Shown: positions 50,301 to 56,458, numbered from the stretch's first letter. The stretch: 64,000 nt of DNA from J027 sp034437655 (GCA_034437655.1 DAOTTU010000063.1:62001-126000); one strand, 5' to 3'. Made by a program: numbers and translations. The notes: generated by a model not told the origin, from the letters alone.

Positions 50301-51402
50301 CATTGTCATCAATGGTGCTGTTGGTGATGTCGAGCGTGATATTACTGTTTGCCAGCGAGGACAAGAGGACAATCGCGGCACCGTTGGCGGCCGTGTTGCC
50401 GCTGATGGTTGCGTTGTCGATGGTACCGCCGTTGATGTCCTGAACATGCAACGCCGAGGCAGTGAAGCCACCCGTAGCGTTGGCAGCGTTCGCAGTGATT
50501 GAAGAATCTTCAACCGTAAAGGTTAAGCCACCTGCGCCAACACTGGCATTTTGCAGGTACACACCACCGCCAGACCCACCAGCCGTATTGTTGTTGATAG
50601 ATGCGTCGTTGATGATGTTGAGTTCACCGCTATTGAGTACGTAAACACCACCACCATTATTGGCTGCGGTGTTGTACTGCACGGTACTGCGGTTTATGTT
50701 GATGACGTCGGCGAGGCCAGTAGAATACTCGGAATAGATACCACCACCGTCATTGGTTGCGGTGTTGGGGTTTGCCATCAAACCGATGACAGTGCCATCC
50801 AACAGGTCAACACCACCGAACTCGTTATAAATACCACCACCGTTGGCGGCGCTATTACCGTTCAGCTCGACGTTGCGCAGCACAACATTCCCGGTGCGGT
50901 TGAGAATACCACCACCGTTGCCTGTATCAGCGTTACCATTGCGAATGGTCAGGTTGCGCAGTTCGAGATTACCGGTGATGACTTCGAACACACGGAAGGT
51001 GTCGCCGCCATCGACTTCGATGATTGTTTGCGCGGGGTCAATACCAATGATGGTGATACCGCCGTTTTCGGACAGAATATCGAGGTCGTCTTCAGCGGCG
51101 ATGTCATCATCACTGCCCGGGGTGACGTCTATCGTCAGTGTGTAGGTGCCAGCGCCGAGGATGATGGTGTCATCACCGGGCAGGTTGTTAGCTTCTTGCA
51201 CGGCAGCACGCAGGGTACAGTCATTACCGGCCGTCCGACATATCCCGTCACCGGGGCTATCGTCAACCAGGTCGATAGTGTTGGTCACCGTGAACGTTGC
51301 GGCGTAGACGTCTTCTTGTGGCGCGGGAACAAAAATCAACCCCGCGAGGAGTATTAACAGGAGTAAAAAGAGAGGGCTTGCTCTGCGAATACGTTTGGCC
51401 AT
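38365..51402 (-). CDS. Giant surface protein: beta-helix, SdrD-B repeats, LPETG motif and a built-in sortase domain
   Basis: One uninterrupted frame of 4345 codons. Order by eye: signal peptide (RASPLFLLLLILLAGLIFVP); CSLREX-like segment (RTAGNDCTLRAAVQEANNLP) and a parallel beta-helix to about 680; about 14 SdrD-B-like repeats (698-2455) of type GxxFxDxNxNGxxDxxEPG; a DUF11-like domain; a sorting/transmembrane segment (2591-2645); a beta-sandwich domain ending VDAIDVW; about five more SdrD-B repeats (from 2800); type-3-like Asp-rich repeats (about 3250, 3830 and 4028); a second DUF11-like domain; LPETG at 3887-3891; two transmembrane helices (about 3921-3978); a sortase domain (4060-4205); and a final beta-sandwich also ending LDAIDVW. 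Most likely an extracellular adhesin or stalk. AGAGGATGAAGCCG precedes the ATG. Confidence 0.9.
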   Translation of the reverse strand: MAKRIRRASPLFLLLLILLAGLIFVPAPQEDVYAATFTVTNTIDLVDDSPGDGICRTAGNDCTLRAAVQEANNLPGDDTIILGAGTYTLTIDVTPGSDDDIAAEDDLDILSENGGITIIGIDPAQTIIEVDGGDTFRVFEVITGNLELRNLTIRNGNADTGNGGGILNRTGNVVLRNVELNGNSAANGGGIYNEFGGVDLLDGTVIGLMANPNTATNDGGGIYSEYSTGLADVININRSTVQYNTAANNGGGVYVLNSGELNIINDASINNNTAGGSGGGVYLQNASVGAGGLTFTVEDSSITANAANATGGFTASALHVQDINGGTIDNATISGNTAANGAAIVLLSSLANSNITLDITNSTIDDNDSNTNDDLGGGGIANLVTAGTAATLNLDNVIVSNNDGNLYGGIWNSGEGATLNVLDSTIDSNTAGGASGGSIPGNGGGITNNDGTVNIEISVISDNTTDGNGGGILNLDTGSGLTDLNVLRSTVSGNTASNGGGGGIANLSGANTTVQTSTISGNDAPNGDGGGIHNSGTGSVVLLESVTVYGNDADRGGGIFNADNVTTIQSVLLAANTAPTGPSCFDTPVQTSAISSNGYNLINNTDGCTITTGTNDILGATSGDINISANLTILNGGPTPTHRLLEGSIAIDAGNCYVGEDFDQRGPGFPRGVSIIPNDPSPDDCDIGAFEVQSTDNVILGDFIWNDLNANGIQDPGEPGINGVDIELLSGETVVATTTTANAPITGEAGYYRFSREIIPPAQQLTLRIVQATLPTDAQLSTPLQGSDPTVDSDFLINGDNEIVFTATFTGGETRVDIDAGFFAPASVGDFVFLDTNGNGIQDPGETGVEGIIVRLFNFDTGTQVADVVTPADDPATPNVDESGLYLFEEELAPGTQYFIRFIIPNSLANPPAPERGLQFTIPNVGQGDGSDVGDDSDAIFTGSDGDGNIIGETEIFEVQGGDTLLNWDAGVNRVGTISGVAWNDDNGNGIYEIGVESPIENYPVVIVNASTGDNVAQVTTSSDGTYSVDLAPGRYRVDFSNIPAPFDTITLPNQGDDEVVDSDADNTQGPAFGQTGEIILSSDTNQPNFNVGVFESVSLGGRVWLDGDADGSFDSEPLYNLGTITLTLLDGNGNVVPNVPPAQVGSGLGSTYTFSGLAPGDYTVSLQLPGGQMLALSPQNTTDDDNDSDFNQGTQVSDVVSLAGGDSVNNIDAGIVNSTSVTGIVWRDDVVRLLDGLYQEDEPLVQNVTVIVLAEDGVTELGRDDTDANGEYVITDLPTGPFILQVVVADDTGFTFQNVAGGINSNVNPFTGRTQDTRLSADPAGNVFNAGLIDAITIGDEVFVDLNANGINDNEPGLAGVTITIVQGGTPAPVDIASNADGSYSLKLQPETDYELRFDQPDGFIFTEPNVGDDDTIDSDAVPTGGDPTIGVITLTTGTTTDRTYDVGFYRLNTITGVVWNDTAPDGQRAIAGEPGVENVTVALLNDGGVEVANTATDSNGFYTISGIEAGTYTIVFDPPSAGPQGFTIQDVGSEDRDSDVNAATGRLAVTVVSGETRTIDAGLVDAVTVTGRAFADFNGLGDQDPGDVGIPGINVTISLLGTPIASITTDANGEYEFAVQGGEGRTYTLQFDRPAGFLGVPQDAAGGDDNLDSDIDPNTGETEPFSVPQGSEPIVRDAGFEPLNTISGTVFADQNGNGREEPSASPPEPGIPNSELAVEINIYEDTNTDGDPDSGTPINTTTIVTDENGDYQILGLPAGDFVVEFILPTGTIFEFTTPEVGSEDADSDVVPATGFTETINIPDGALSQDDETRLANVDAGLIPGNTFSGTVFLDEDGDGVFEPAGDPVETGVAGVIINVYEDTVPLGAPIETLTTDADGNFTSSELASTIDYVLDVFIPANSGFSFTTQGTPVDVVDDADDSDVDDTTGQVTITLPAPAEGPFENIGAGFVPGTPISGLAFQDLDFDGVYEPTGTPAETGLAGVTINVYVDPGMGNPLGTAIRTVTSAADGTYTTGDLAPGDYILEFVEPSGFALTTQDQGGDDAVDSDADPTNGQAAVTVTTGATIDDVFAGFIPSSSIAGVVFEDLDGNGLQDAGEPGIESVTVTLLDGTGAPFSPAVTTTTAADGTYLFDSLEPGDYIVEFTAPTGTSFTTPNVGPDDTLDSDAIPDDVDPTIGRIGTVDVPLTLAVGDALTDEDAGLFSLATIEAFFFNDTNGNGIQDPTETGGGLAGASVSLFNADTLTQVGTTITLTAGDTASPNVVFSDIEPGNYFLSATLPSGDFAFSPVDATDDATDSDVTPTVGETGTTAPFVVASDATVTTVDIGAFVATDIGGRVFFDNNSNNVFDTGEPGRNGVTVELYRNIGGELTLLQTTTTSTINSVSGSYTFAVVDGDYQIRIIPDAGFTFATPDVGDDDAIDSDVDAGGAVNFSVPSEAIDLVNIDAGLQQPVLPLVVNKYAAPNDGSLPVEPGDTLTWVVCASNDSLRVAPQVFITDTVNAATQTVNVDEVYYGIGSGTECPTSGVPAQSAFRSRFSVPTGNIEALSGTPPQTRITTPNNLSLQPGEYLLLTIEVTVNDPGQAPAQTRSVPATDSGVLAMSTLFLVLGWFGRRLLQSWRVVAAALLVAVIMLGAPTLGNLNAEQGGDSSPAPAQTGAEEDGRWVRYDSNHPALSQVGEWEIVDDHRAVGGSYLRSSDPNAALVLEVSGTQVRVAYPQAWDTAEVAVLANTQQIGLIDGFSVDGVTFATSETYRLPGNGLQTVRLQGGGAAANPGASSAALMVDAIDVWLPADIADEETSNLTGVVWSDTNGNDLLDPADRLIENVLVNLYIDFGTNDTLIDSHTTDAFGRYVFTNLPNDNYWIVIQRDTLPDDLDPTSVDWSPRTIPTPHDGDVIIPPAQRVDTASITGTAWLDVDRSESVTSVDIPLNDVEITLYQDDGQRVFNPGTNGDFPVDTVASADEGAFSFDGLLPGIYWIDIDTSTLPADADQNQLWELMWVTVPDVSAVELLLLPKTDNFGLVGTAYLDNNFNDAVDAEDTPLAEIGLSLYADDGNGVFSEDLDTYIGDVVSNADGTYQFEGLAAGIHWLVPDLDNLPDAALQTQYWPPMWLLLPDIEEANTLFLPAPQTSDFELEGNAVLSGVVFSDDNGNRRFDERNESGIRETIVELYFDGELVATAEVDESGVYRFENLPNGTYTVQLVEGTLPDNFMDTVSYGGHGEQNPQTVDIVGATDRDDFVVTVEGPNFAYALDTDGDGSPDGREGAGDRDNDNIANHLDPFDPTGIVYAADLFGNTKAIEGVEVRLVYREGNEWITADTIQPNPQRTNSLGAYRFDLNVLDGGLPPDGSERVFHLQVEGLNAEELIFPSVMNEPGQLLVINGNNAQVAPSLEPDLNAPFYMAFQANAGDDDLSNNLLGADALGTFEADLINTGCANFSGGIEQCDTAQLSFDVTFGFTVAPLSDAATVLPGDEDVTFEHTLTNDGPLPDRYRIELDSDRAYESQTLTIRTPGGTVLGTIGRGGSFDTDVLDPNDVLELELSIDVPTSGLSNGETNAYEITATSLGAAELDATLSETATDTLTVQAACIVGNVFRDDDEDGFPDSGEGISDVLLNAFRINGGITEIARDVPTADDGRGSYSISVPVDGDSDTVRVEVVEGTLPSGSTFVDPTDNDREVTVSLSDDDCARANFIISVRDVSVTKQVNGPTQVQQGETVFFTIQVANGANSSPVSGLLVDTLSTAAFDVTTITSSVSFTAGGRADLQTSGGSLVAYQIVTLPPGSTMTVSIQATIRSDIATLPLNFQNVASLDFQVQGTTPIQSNIVNMTVAATEVDTDGDGVPDSQDPDPNDPTVTGETGTGGPTEATDPGTFGQDPATGTGDPSDPDALPETGYMPLEYILQQQQGTSAESYETSRLSTAGRIILGIGGLLVIALAVVAFRYYNNSEALYQWLQNRAPWISMALLALIGLLFVGGGAGVLYTANDITGVVDTDNLLGLNDDASDQTAQNEDAGGTVDPSNPSNVPIDGDSDGDGIPDSIDTDDTRNDVNGVSWMGEDGTVQQLPTIGDDTQRFIIPSLNVYTRLVNAPRLGTTWAVDDFFNEVARLEGTAAPGMEGNLVIAGHVTHTRGVGPFRSLDRITLGDTVIVKDFDIEYTYYVTDIMEVAPEDVWVTDDSSDAVLTLITCSGWDATNRTYDRRLVVRARLDKWRIVDAGAEAADLGERTRYEVGQAEEVALEGEWESFNSYNTSEGNYFYSEDKEAGATFSFEGDKFRLTYVMFSNFGEFEVYLDGELLMTIDAYSPYSGFGSTNVIQTTPGRHTLEIRNTDRANDSSKGNVIALDAIDVWR
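38788..39225 (-). other. Sortase catalytic domain inside the giant protein
   Basis: Residues about 4060-4205 of the giant protein. The fold start IPSLNVYTRLVNAP is followed by LVIAGHVTHTRG (His4121), a TLITCSGW nucleophile motif (Cys4183) and DRRLVVRARL with the conserved Arg (4195/4196). These three are the sortase catalytic residues in the right order, about 62 and 12 residues apart, as in sortase class D/E/F-type enzymes. I see no other sortase gene in the window. Confidence 0.85.
39730..39744 (-). other. LPETG sorting motif of the giant protein
   Basis: Residues 3887-3891 read L-P-E-T-G, followed by YMPLEYILQQQQG and, after about 30 residues, a hydrophobic helix (IILGIGGLLVIALAVVAF). In Gram-positive sortase substrates an LPXTG motif, hydrophobic helix and charged tail end the protein. 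Here a second helix and the sortase follow. Confidence 0.8.
43468..43632 (-). other. Mid-protein membrane/sorting-like segment of the giant protein
   Basis: Residues 2591-2645. VPATDSGVLAMSTLFLVLGW then FGRR resembles an IPTL-CTERM-like C-terminal sorting tail. It is followed at once by SWRVVAAALLVAVIMLGAP, which resembles a signal peptide. The two suggest an old boundary between two genes now joined in one frame, though a paired transmembrane hairpin is also possible. Confidence 0.6.
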
Positions 51403-51534
51403 TCGGCTTCATCCTCTGTTGAATCGAACCTTAAACAATCGAAACCAGCGCCCACAGCGAGACGCATTTCATCCTTCGAACAGTGCAGTGCAACGATGTT
51501 GTTATTTTTTTGTTGTTGATCTACATTGCTATAG

Positions 51535-51564
51535 AGTGTAGAGCATTAAGCGAAAATGATGCAA
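51535..51564 (-). promoter_or_regulatory. Predicted promoter of the giant surface protein gene
   Basis: On the minus strand TTGCAT (51564-51559) and TACACT (51540-51535) are 18 nt apart, giving a leader of about 125 nt before the ATG at 51402. Confidence 0.45.
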
Positions 51565-51607
51565 CTTTATCATACAATTTCCGAAACTTGTTAAGAAATC
51601 AAGATAT

Positions 51608-52048
51608 TTACTCAACCGTCGCAAAATCGTCAAAGCGCCAGAAATTATCCTGGAAGTACATCACAATCACAAGTGGCGCACTGACCTCGTTCTCGACAAT
51701 ACGCCCATCTTCCGGGTTGGTGAAACGTTGCTGGTAGGTGCCGCGCATTTCGACAAAGGCATAGCGCCCGTCGCGCTCTAACTCTTCAAACGCAATATCG
51801 TGGAGCGTGGCATGGGCTTCTGCGGCGGCGCGTTCGGCACACAGTGTTTCAACACTATCACGGCTTTCAGCGGTAGCAAAGGCTAAGCATCCTTCAACGT
51901 TGCCATTGAGAAAGGCAGTCATAAAAGCGCGTGCAGCTTGCGTGGGGTCACCAGTAGGGGTGATGGTATCGTCGGTGGCATCGTCAGTACACGCGGCGAG
52001 CAGCACACAAAAACCGAGTACAAATAGCAACCTGTTTTTCGACATCAT
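51608..52048 (-). CDS. Putative lipoprotein of unknown function
   Basis: A 146-aa protein starting MMSKNRLLFVLGFCVLLAAC with a classic L-A-A-C lipobox, so the mature N-terminus is a lipidated Cys. The mature part begins TDDATDDTITPTGDPTQAAR and has a nuclear-transport-factor-2-like look: an initial helix AARAFMTAFLNGNVEGCLAF, then VEMRGTYQQRF and a final strand LVIVMYFQDNFWRFDDFATV. The ORF is open further upstream to 52195 but that part overlaps the rpmJ promoter and has no start signal, so I place the start at the tandem ATG 52048/52045. It diverges from rpmJ. No specific function. Confidence 0.75.
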   Translation of the reverse strand: MMSKNRLLFVLGFCVLLAACTDDATDDTITPTGDPTQAARAFMTAFLNGNVEGCLAFATAESRDSVETLCAERAAAEAHATLHDIAFEELERDGRYAFVEMRGTYQQRFTNPEDGRIVENEVSAPLVIVMYFQDNFWRFDDFATVE

Positions 52049-52158
52049 GCTTATGAGTATAGAGTTGTCTCTCGGGAAGTGCAAACGCTGATTTGGCGTA
52101 GTCAGGTATCGGGCAAGTCTGCTATACTGGTGCAGTTTAATCCAAGGAGGATAACCCG

Positions 52159-52275
52159 ATGAAAGTACGTTCCTCAGTACGCCGGATGTGCGCATCGTGC
52201 AAGGTCGTCCGTCGTGGCGGCATTTTGTATGTGATTTGCCCTAAGAACCCCAAACACAAGCAACGCCAGGGCTAA
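52159..52275 (+). CDS. rpmJ: 50S ribosomal protein L36 (bL36)
   Basis: A 38-aa protein MKVRSSVRRMCASCKVVRRG followed by GILYVICPKNPKHKQRQG, matching bL36 across its whole length. The zinc ligands Cys11, Cys14, Cys27 and a C-terminal His are present, so it is the zinc-binding (C+) form. The start ATG at 52159 follows AAGGAGG with 8-nt spacing. Unusually it stands alone, flanked by a lipoprotein gene and a CAP-like gene rather than inside the ribosomal protein operon; it carries its own terminator. Confidence 0.96.
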   Translation: MKVRSSVRRMCASCKVVRRGGILYVICPKNPKHKQRQG

Positions 52276-52314
52276 GCGCACATTGAAACGTGGCAAACTT
52301 GTGATCGTCAATAA

Positions 52315-52369
52315 AAAGTGGGCTGTTGAACGCAAACATGGCGTTGTCTGGCAGCCCACTTTGGCTTTT
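52315..52369. terminator. Bidirectional terminator after rpmJ
   Basis: AAAGTGGGCTG (52315-52325) pairs with CAGCCCACTTT (52352-52362), followed by GGCTTTT on the plus strand and TTTATTG on the minus strand. It can end both rpmJ and the convergent CAP-like gene. Confidence 0.85.
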
Positions 52370-52385
52370 AGCACAGGTTGCGCAT

Positions 52386-53618
52386 TTACGGCAACGAAAC
52401 GTCACAATTGCCAGCGCTGATCTCGCAGTTTCCCAGCAGTTGCGGGCCGTCATAGACCGCGAAGGTCTGCACGCGAGAATACCAGAAAACATCCTGTAGC
52501 TCGGTGAAGCGCTGTGCTTCAAGGAAAATATTGGCACAGTCGGCAACTTCTACCACCACCTGCACATCTACCCAACGGATTTGCAGACAGTCCGCGCTTG
52601 AAAAATTCTCAAGGTCTACACTTTGAAAACCATCTGGATTTTCAATTTCATATGCGCGGGTAAAACCGTCAAGTTCCCACTGAAAATAGACTTCTTGTAA
52701 GCGCACCGTTGCTTGCTCAGACTCAACAGCAAGGGTAAACGTATCGCCGCCGTAAGTCATCGTGAGCGTGGCGGCAGAGGTGGTAGGGGCTGCTGTAGGT
52801 GCAGTTGCGGGGTCTGCATACTCCACCATAGATGAGGATCGAACACGCACGCCCTTTTCATCTTCAAACTCTACCCATACTTCTTTATCTCCAAAACCTT
52901 CAGTGAGCTGCCATGCAAGCCCAAAATTATTGCCTTCCCACTGAATCGGTTGTGCATCATCAAGCCCGGCCTCGCTATTGGCAACCCGAATTTGAACGGC
53001 CTGCTGGATGATGTCTGAATCCGTTTCATATGCGAGCGAAAACTCGCTGTGAATGTAGAGTTCCACATCTCGTGTATAAACGACATCTGCGCCATCGTTG
53101 ATCACAACGGGTAAGACGTTCGGCTGCGCACCCATGACAATGACGTATACATTTTGCACGGTGCCTTCAGCCACGGCCTGATAATTGGCAACGCCAACGC
53201 CCATTTCGCGGTAGAAGGTGTTCTGAAGGGTTTCGATAATGTCTTGCTGGCGATTGTTTGCAAATGCACGCGGCGATTCAATCCCGATGTAGTTGATGGC
53301 TTCAGTAATAACACGCTGTCCATTGTCTGGCCAGCGCGGGTACCCAAGTTCATCAGCAATACTGCGTGGCGCACCTTCATAGGCCCCGGTGTTTGAAAGC
53401 TCATCAGCAATTTGTTGTGCGATCATATCCAATGTTTCACTACGCCCCAACGGGCGTGCATCCGCGTCAATCAGGCTCTGGTTAACAGCGACATAAACAT
53501 CCTGCGGGCTATACGCTGTTTCGCCAGACTGGGCATGGAGCGTGCTACCGTCACTGCTAATGTTCAAACCTGGCAAGCTAAATGTGGCGACGAGCATAAA
53601 CAGTAGTAATCGTCTCAT
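52386..53618 (-). CDS. Secreted protein with a CAP-like N-terminal domain
   Basis: A 410-aa secreted protein: signal peptide MRRLLLFMLVATFSLPGL, then a domain with the look of a CAP/SCP fold (VYVAVNQSLIDADARPLGRS, ETLDMIAQQIADELSNTGAY, FANNRQQDIIETLQNTFYRE, MGVGVANYQ) ending VYVIVMGAQPNVLPVVINDG, a closing strand common in Chloroflexota CAP proteins. The histidines that bind metal in canonical CAP proteins are not evident. The C-terminal part (residues about 200-410) contains two further beta-rich segments. ATG 53618 follows AAGGA; a GTG at 53630 is an alternative. Function unknown, likely cell-surface. Convergent with rpmJ. Confidence 0.75.
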   Translation of the reverse strand: MRRLLLFMLVATFSLPGLNISSDGSTLHAQSGETAYSPQDVYVAVNQSLIDADARPLGRSETLDMIAQQIADELSNTGAYEGAPRSIADELGYPRWPDNGQRVITEAINYIGIESPRAFANNRQQDIIETLQNTFYREMGVGVANYQAVAEGTVQNVYVIVMGAQPNVLPVVINDGADVVYTRDVELYIHSEFSLAYETDSDIIQQAVQIRVANSEAGLDDAQPIQWEGNNFGLAWQLTEGFGDKEVWVEFEDEKGVRVRSSSMVEYADPATAPTAAPTTSAATLTMTYGGDTFTLAVESEQATVRLQEVYFQWELDGFTRAYEIENPDGFQSVDLENFSSADCLQIRWVDVQVVVEVADCANIFLEAQRFTELQDVFWYSRVQTFAVYDGPQLLGNCEISAGNCDVSLP

Positions 53619-53827
53619 GGCATCCTTCACTCTACTCTATTGAATGTGGCATCAGGGTTCGGCTTCAAGTCGGATTTATGTCTGTCCGTAGCATAGCATA
53701 GCCCCGGCATTCGAACGAGATGACCTTAATGGTAATTGGGTGCATATAGAATTGGGCATGGAAGGTCAAGTTGCGATATAATCCAGGTTCAGTCTTAGTT
53801 GGCGCATCCAAAACTTGGGAAAGTCGA

Positions 53828-56458
53828 ATGACCGAAACAGTAAAACTTGATGTAAGTGGGCAAGAAATCATTCAGACCGAAACGCCGCACGGGATATTGC
53901 GTACCATGCTGCGCCCGGCGCAAAGCGACACGGCCAATATGGCTGCATTGCAGATTCGCTACGATGATCTACGTTTAGGTTTCGTGCTGACGATAGGGGC
54001 GTATGCGGACGCACTTTCTGATGCGCTGACTGACGTGCTTTGGGAGCGTTTTCCGACAGTAGAGGACACGCCTGAACAGTTCGTGGTGCCCTTGCGCGAG
54101 TATTTGCAAGGTGAGGCACGCCAACTTGCTGACGATGATAGTCCACACGGTTTTGTGGTGGGGGCCTTTTCCCGCGAAGTTACGACCGGCCGTACCTGGT
54201 TGGCCTGGCTTGGTACCTCGGGCATTCATGTCCTGAATCGCAGTGCGCGGGCCATCGCAGTGGCGAAAGGCCTTGTTGCTGGTGAGGGCTGGTCGCCGCG
54301 TAGTGGGTTAGCTCCCGGTGAAAACGCTATCCATGCCGAACTGCTGACGACGAATGCACTCAGCCGGGTGGTGGCTTTTACGAATGTGCTGCGGCCGATG
54401 GTGGATGAACTACCTTATCTTGGGCGGGCGACCATCCAGCGCATCGCAGATGCTCAGGCTACTGATGTCCCGGCTGTTTTCTTTGACTTACGAACGATTC
54501 CCGTTACCGCCGCCCCTGATCAAGTCTCAGTATTTTATCGCTGGGAAAATGCGGCGCAGGCGACATTGTTCTGGACGGGTGGTGAGAATGCGTCTGGATA
54601 CCGCATTGAACAAGCCACAACTGCAACATTTCATGACCCGGTGCTGCTGGCTGAATTGACCGATGCGCGCCAGCGTATTTACACCGTACAACCGTCGCCA
54701 GATGAAGACACGTTTTACCGTGTTATGCCCATTAACGATGGAGTGGCCGGTCAGCCCAGCGCACCGATTATCGTGACCCCTGTGCCGTTGGTTGCACCCA
54801 TCATTGAAAACATCGACTGGCAACAAAATGGCGGCGTACAGGTTACATGGACGGCGATTGTGCAGGCAAATTACTATGAACTGGAAAGTTCGCCAGACGC
54901 AGACTTTGACAGCCCCGAGACGGCAATTGTTTATCGTGGTGAGGACAACACGTTTGCAACCCCGAGCAATTTTCCGACGGGCTGGTACTTTCGTGTTCGT
55001 AGTATGAATGCCTATTTTGCACCGCGTATACCATCGTTCTGGAGCCCCACCCGCCGCGCCCCCGGGCAGCTTGCAACACCACAGTTTACGACCATTCAAC
55101 CAGATGTGCTGACCTGGAATGCTGTGCCCGCTGCACGTAGCTATGAACTGCGCAAATTTACGGGCAAAGCTGCGGACGGACAGTCAGAACGTGAAGAAAT
55201 TATTGCAATTGCCGAAACAGCGCTCACTCTTGAGGATGAAACCCCGGCTGTTTATCAGGTGCGGGCTGTTCTAGAACCGGGCGACGAATACAGCGCAAGT
55301 CAATGGAGTCACCCGGCTGCATTGGGGGGGTGGACAGGTGAACTGAACGCGGCGCTATCCACCGAAACGCAACCAATATCTGGCAGTACGATGGAAATTC
55401 CTGCACCATCGCGTCGCCAGAATGTTGAGGAAGCCCTTGGGCCGGTCGATGCGGTTAACGACGACCTGCAACCGCTTCCTTCGCGGGCATGGCAATTGAT
55501 CATCATTGCAGCGGCGATGGCCCTGGGGTTGGGTCTATTAGTCGGGTTGATCGGTGGGCCGCGTCTAGGAATTGGCCTGGATGCAACCAATACACCTGTC
55601 AGCCAGACTGACCGTATTGCCACCAACGATCAGGCGACTGCCCTCTGGGCGCAGGCAACGGCCCGCGCCGCATTAGATACTGAACTCAGCCAGATGTCTG
55701 CCAGCCGTGATGAAGCGCAGGCACTGGGGACTGCTGAAGCAGAAGAGCGCAGCACATTGGCTGTTGACTTAAATGAACTCCAGCAGACCGCGACGCTCAA
55801 TGCTGACCAACGTGCCATGCTGGACGCGCAACTGAGTGCCCAGGCTGCCAACCTTGCCGCCGAAGGCACGCAACGCGCCGATACAGAAGCCTCCCTCAGT
55901 GAATTAGAAGCAACGGCAACCTCTAGCGCAGAGGAGATTGCTCAACTTGAAGCGACCAATGCTGACTTGCAAGATTCACGTGACAGTATTATTGTGGCAG
56001 CGACGGCGTCTAGCGCGGGGGCAGCAACACAAGCTGCATTGTCACAGGATGCTATCGCAACACTGGATACCCAGTTTGTGGAGGCATCGAGTACCCTGGC
56101 GGCGCTGAATAACAACATCAGTACCAATGAGACGCTGATTGCCGAATTGGAAAGCGACGCTGCGGCGGCACAGACGCAAATTGCTGAGATTGAAGAGACT
56201 GTGACTGCACAGGCTAACACAGCCAGCACACGCGAGGCTGAGCTAATGCTGACCATCACTGCGCTGGTGCCGACCAGCACCCCAACACCTTCTGACACAC
56301 CAACGCCAACGGCGACACCGACCCTCACACCCACGAACACACCGACGCCGACCTTCACTGCAACACCTAGCCCTACTGCTACGCCGACATTGACACCAAC
56401 CAACACTGCGACCGCTACCGTTACACCATCAATTTCGTTTTTCTTTGGCAAGAAATAA
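53828..56458 (+). CDS. Membrane protein with FN3-like repeats, coiled coil and Thr-Pro-rich tail
   Basis: An 876-aa protein. Residues 1-220 form a domain with PP2C-like outline (YDDLRLGFVLTIGAYADALS, FVVGAFSREVTTGRTWLAWL, GTSGIHVLNRSARAIAVAKG) but without a visible metal-binding Asp set, so catalysis is doubtful. Then about three fibronectin-III-like segments (FYRWENAAQATLFWTGGENA, VQVTWTAIVQANYYELESSP, LTWNAVPAARSYELRKF). One transmembrane helix (WQLIIIAAAMALGLGLLVGL) near residue 557 is followed by a long heptad-rich coiled coil and a C-terminal tail rich in Thr-Pro (TPTPSDTPTPTATPTLTPTN). With no signal peptide, the N-terminal half is predicted inside and the tail outside. ATG 53828 has no strong Shine-Dalgarno. 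Function unknown. Confidence 0.8.
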   Translation: MTETVKLDVSGQEIIQTETPHGILRTMLRPAQSDTANMAALQIRYDDLRLGFVLTIGAYADALSDALTDVLWERFPTVEDTPEQFVVPLREYLQGEARQLADDDSPHGFVVGAFSREVTTGRTWLAWLGTSGIHVLNRSARAIAVAKGLVAGEGWSPRSGLAPGENAIHAELLTTNALSRVVAFTNVLRPMVDELPYLGRATIQRIADAQATDVPAVFFDLRTIPVTAAPDQVSVFYRWENAAQATLFWTGGENASGYRIEQATTATFHDPVLLAELTDARQRIYTVQPSPDEDTFYRVMPINDGVAGQPSAPIIVTPVPLVAPIIENIDWQQNGGVQVTWTAIVQANYYELESSPDADFDSPETAIVYRGEDNTFATPSNFPTGWYFRVRSMNAYFAPRIPSFWSPTRRAPGQLATPQFTTIQPDVLTWNAVPAARSYELRKFTGKAADGQSEREEIIAIAETALTLEDETPAVYQVRAVLEPGDEYSASQWSHPAALGGWTGELNAALSTETQPISGSTMEIPAPSRRQNVEEALGPVDAVNDDLQPLPSRAWQLIIIAAAMALGLGLLVGLIGGPRLGIGLDATNTPVSQTDRIATNDQATALWAQATARAALDTELSQMSASRDEAQALGTAEAEERSTLAVDLNELQQTATLNADQRAMLDAQLSAQAANLAAEGTQRADTEASLSELEATATSSAEEIAQLEATNADLQDSRDSIIVAATASSAGAATQAALSQDAIATLDTQFVEASSTLAALNNNISTNETLIAELESDAAAAQTQIAEIEETVTAQANTASTREAELMLTITALVPTSTPTPSDTPTPTATPTLTPTNTPTPTFTATPSPTATPTLTPTNTATATVTPSISFFFGKK

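Noticed and set aside
38452..51357. Many long plus-strand ORFs opposite the giant gene (for example 45115-45747 and 50551-51357)
   Set aside because: They are antisense shadows of a low-stop-codon, Asp/Thr/Gly/Val-rich repeat protein. They have no Shine-Dalgarno or recognisable domains and the minus frame is clearly the real one.
56270..56440. Thr-Pro coding repeats that look CRISPR-like at a glance
   Set aside because: They are in frame and encode a TPT tail; unit length and spacing are irregular.
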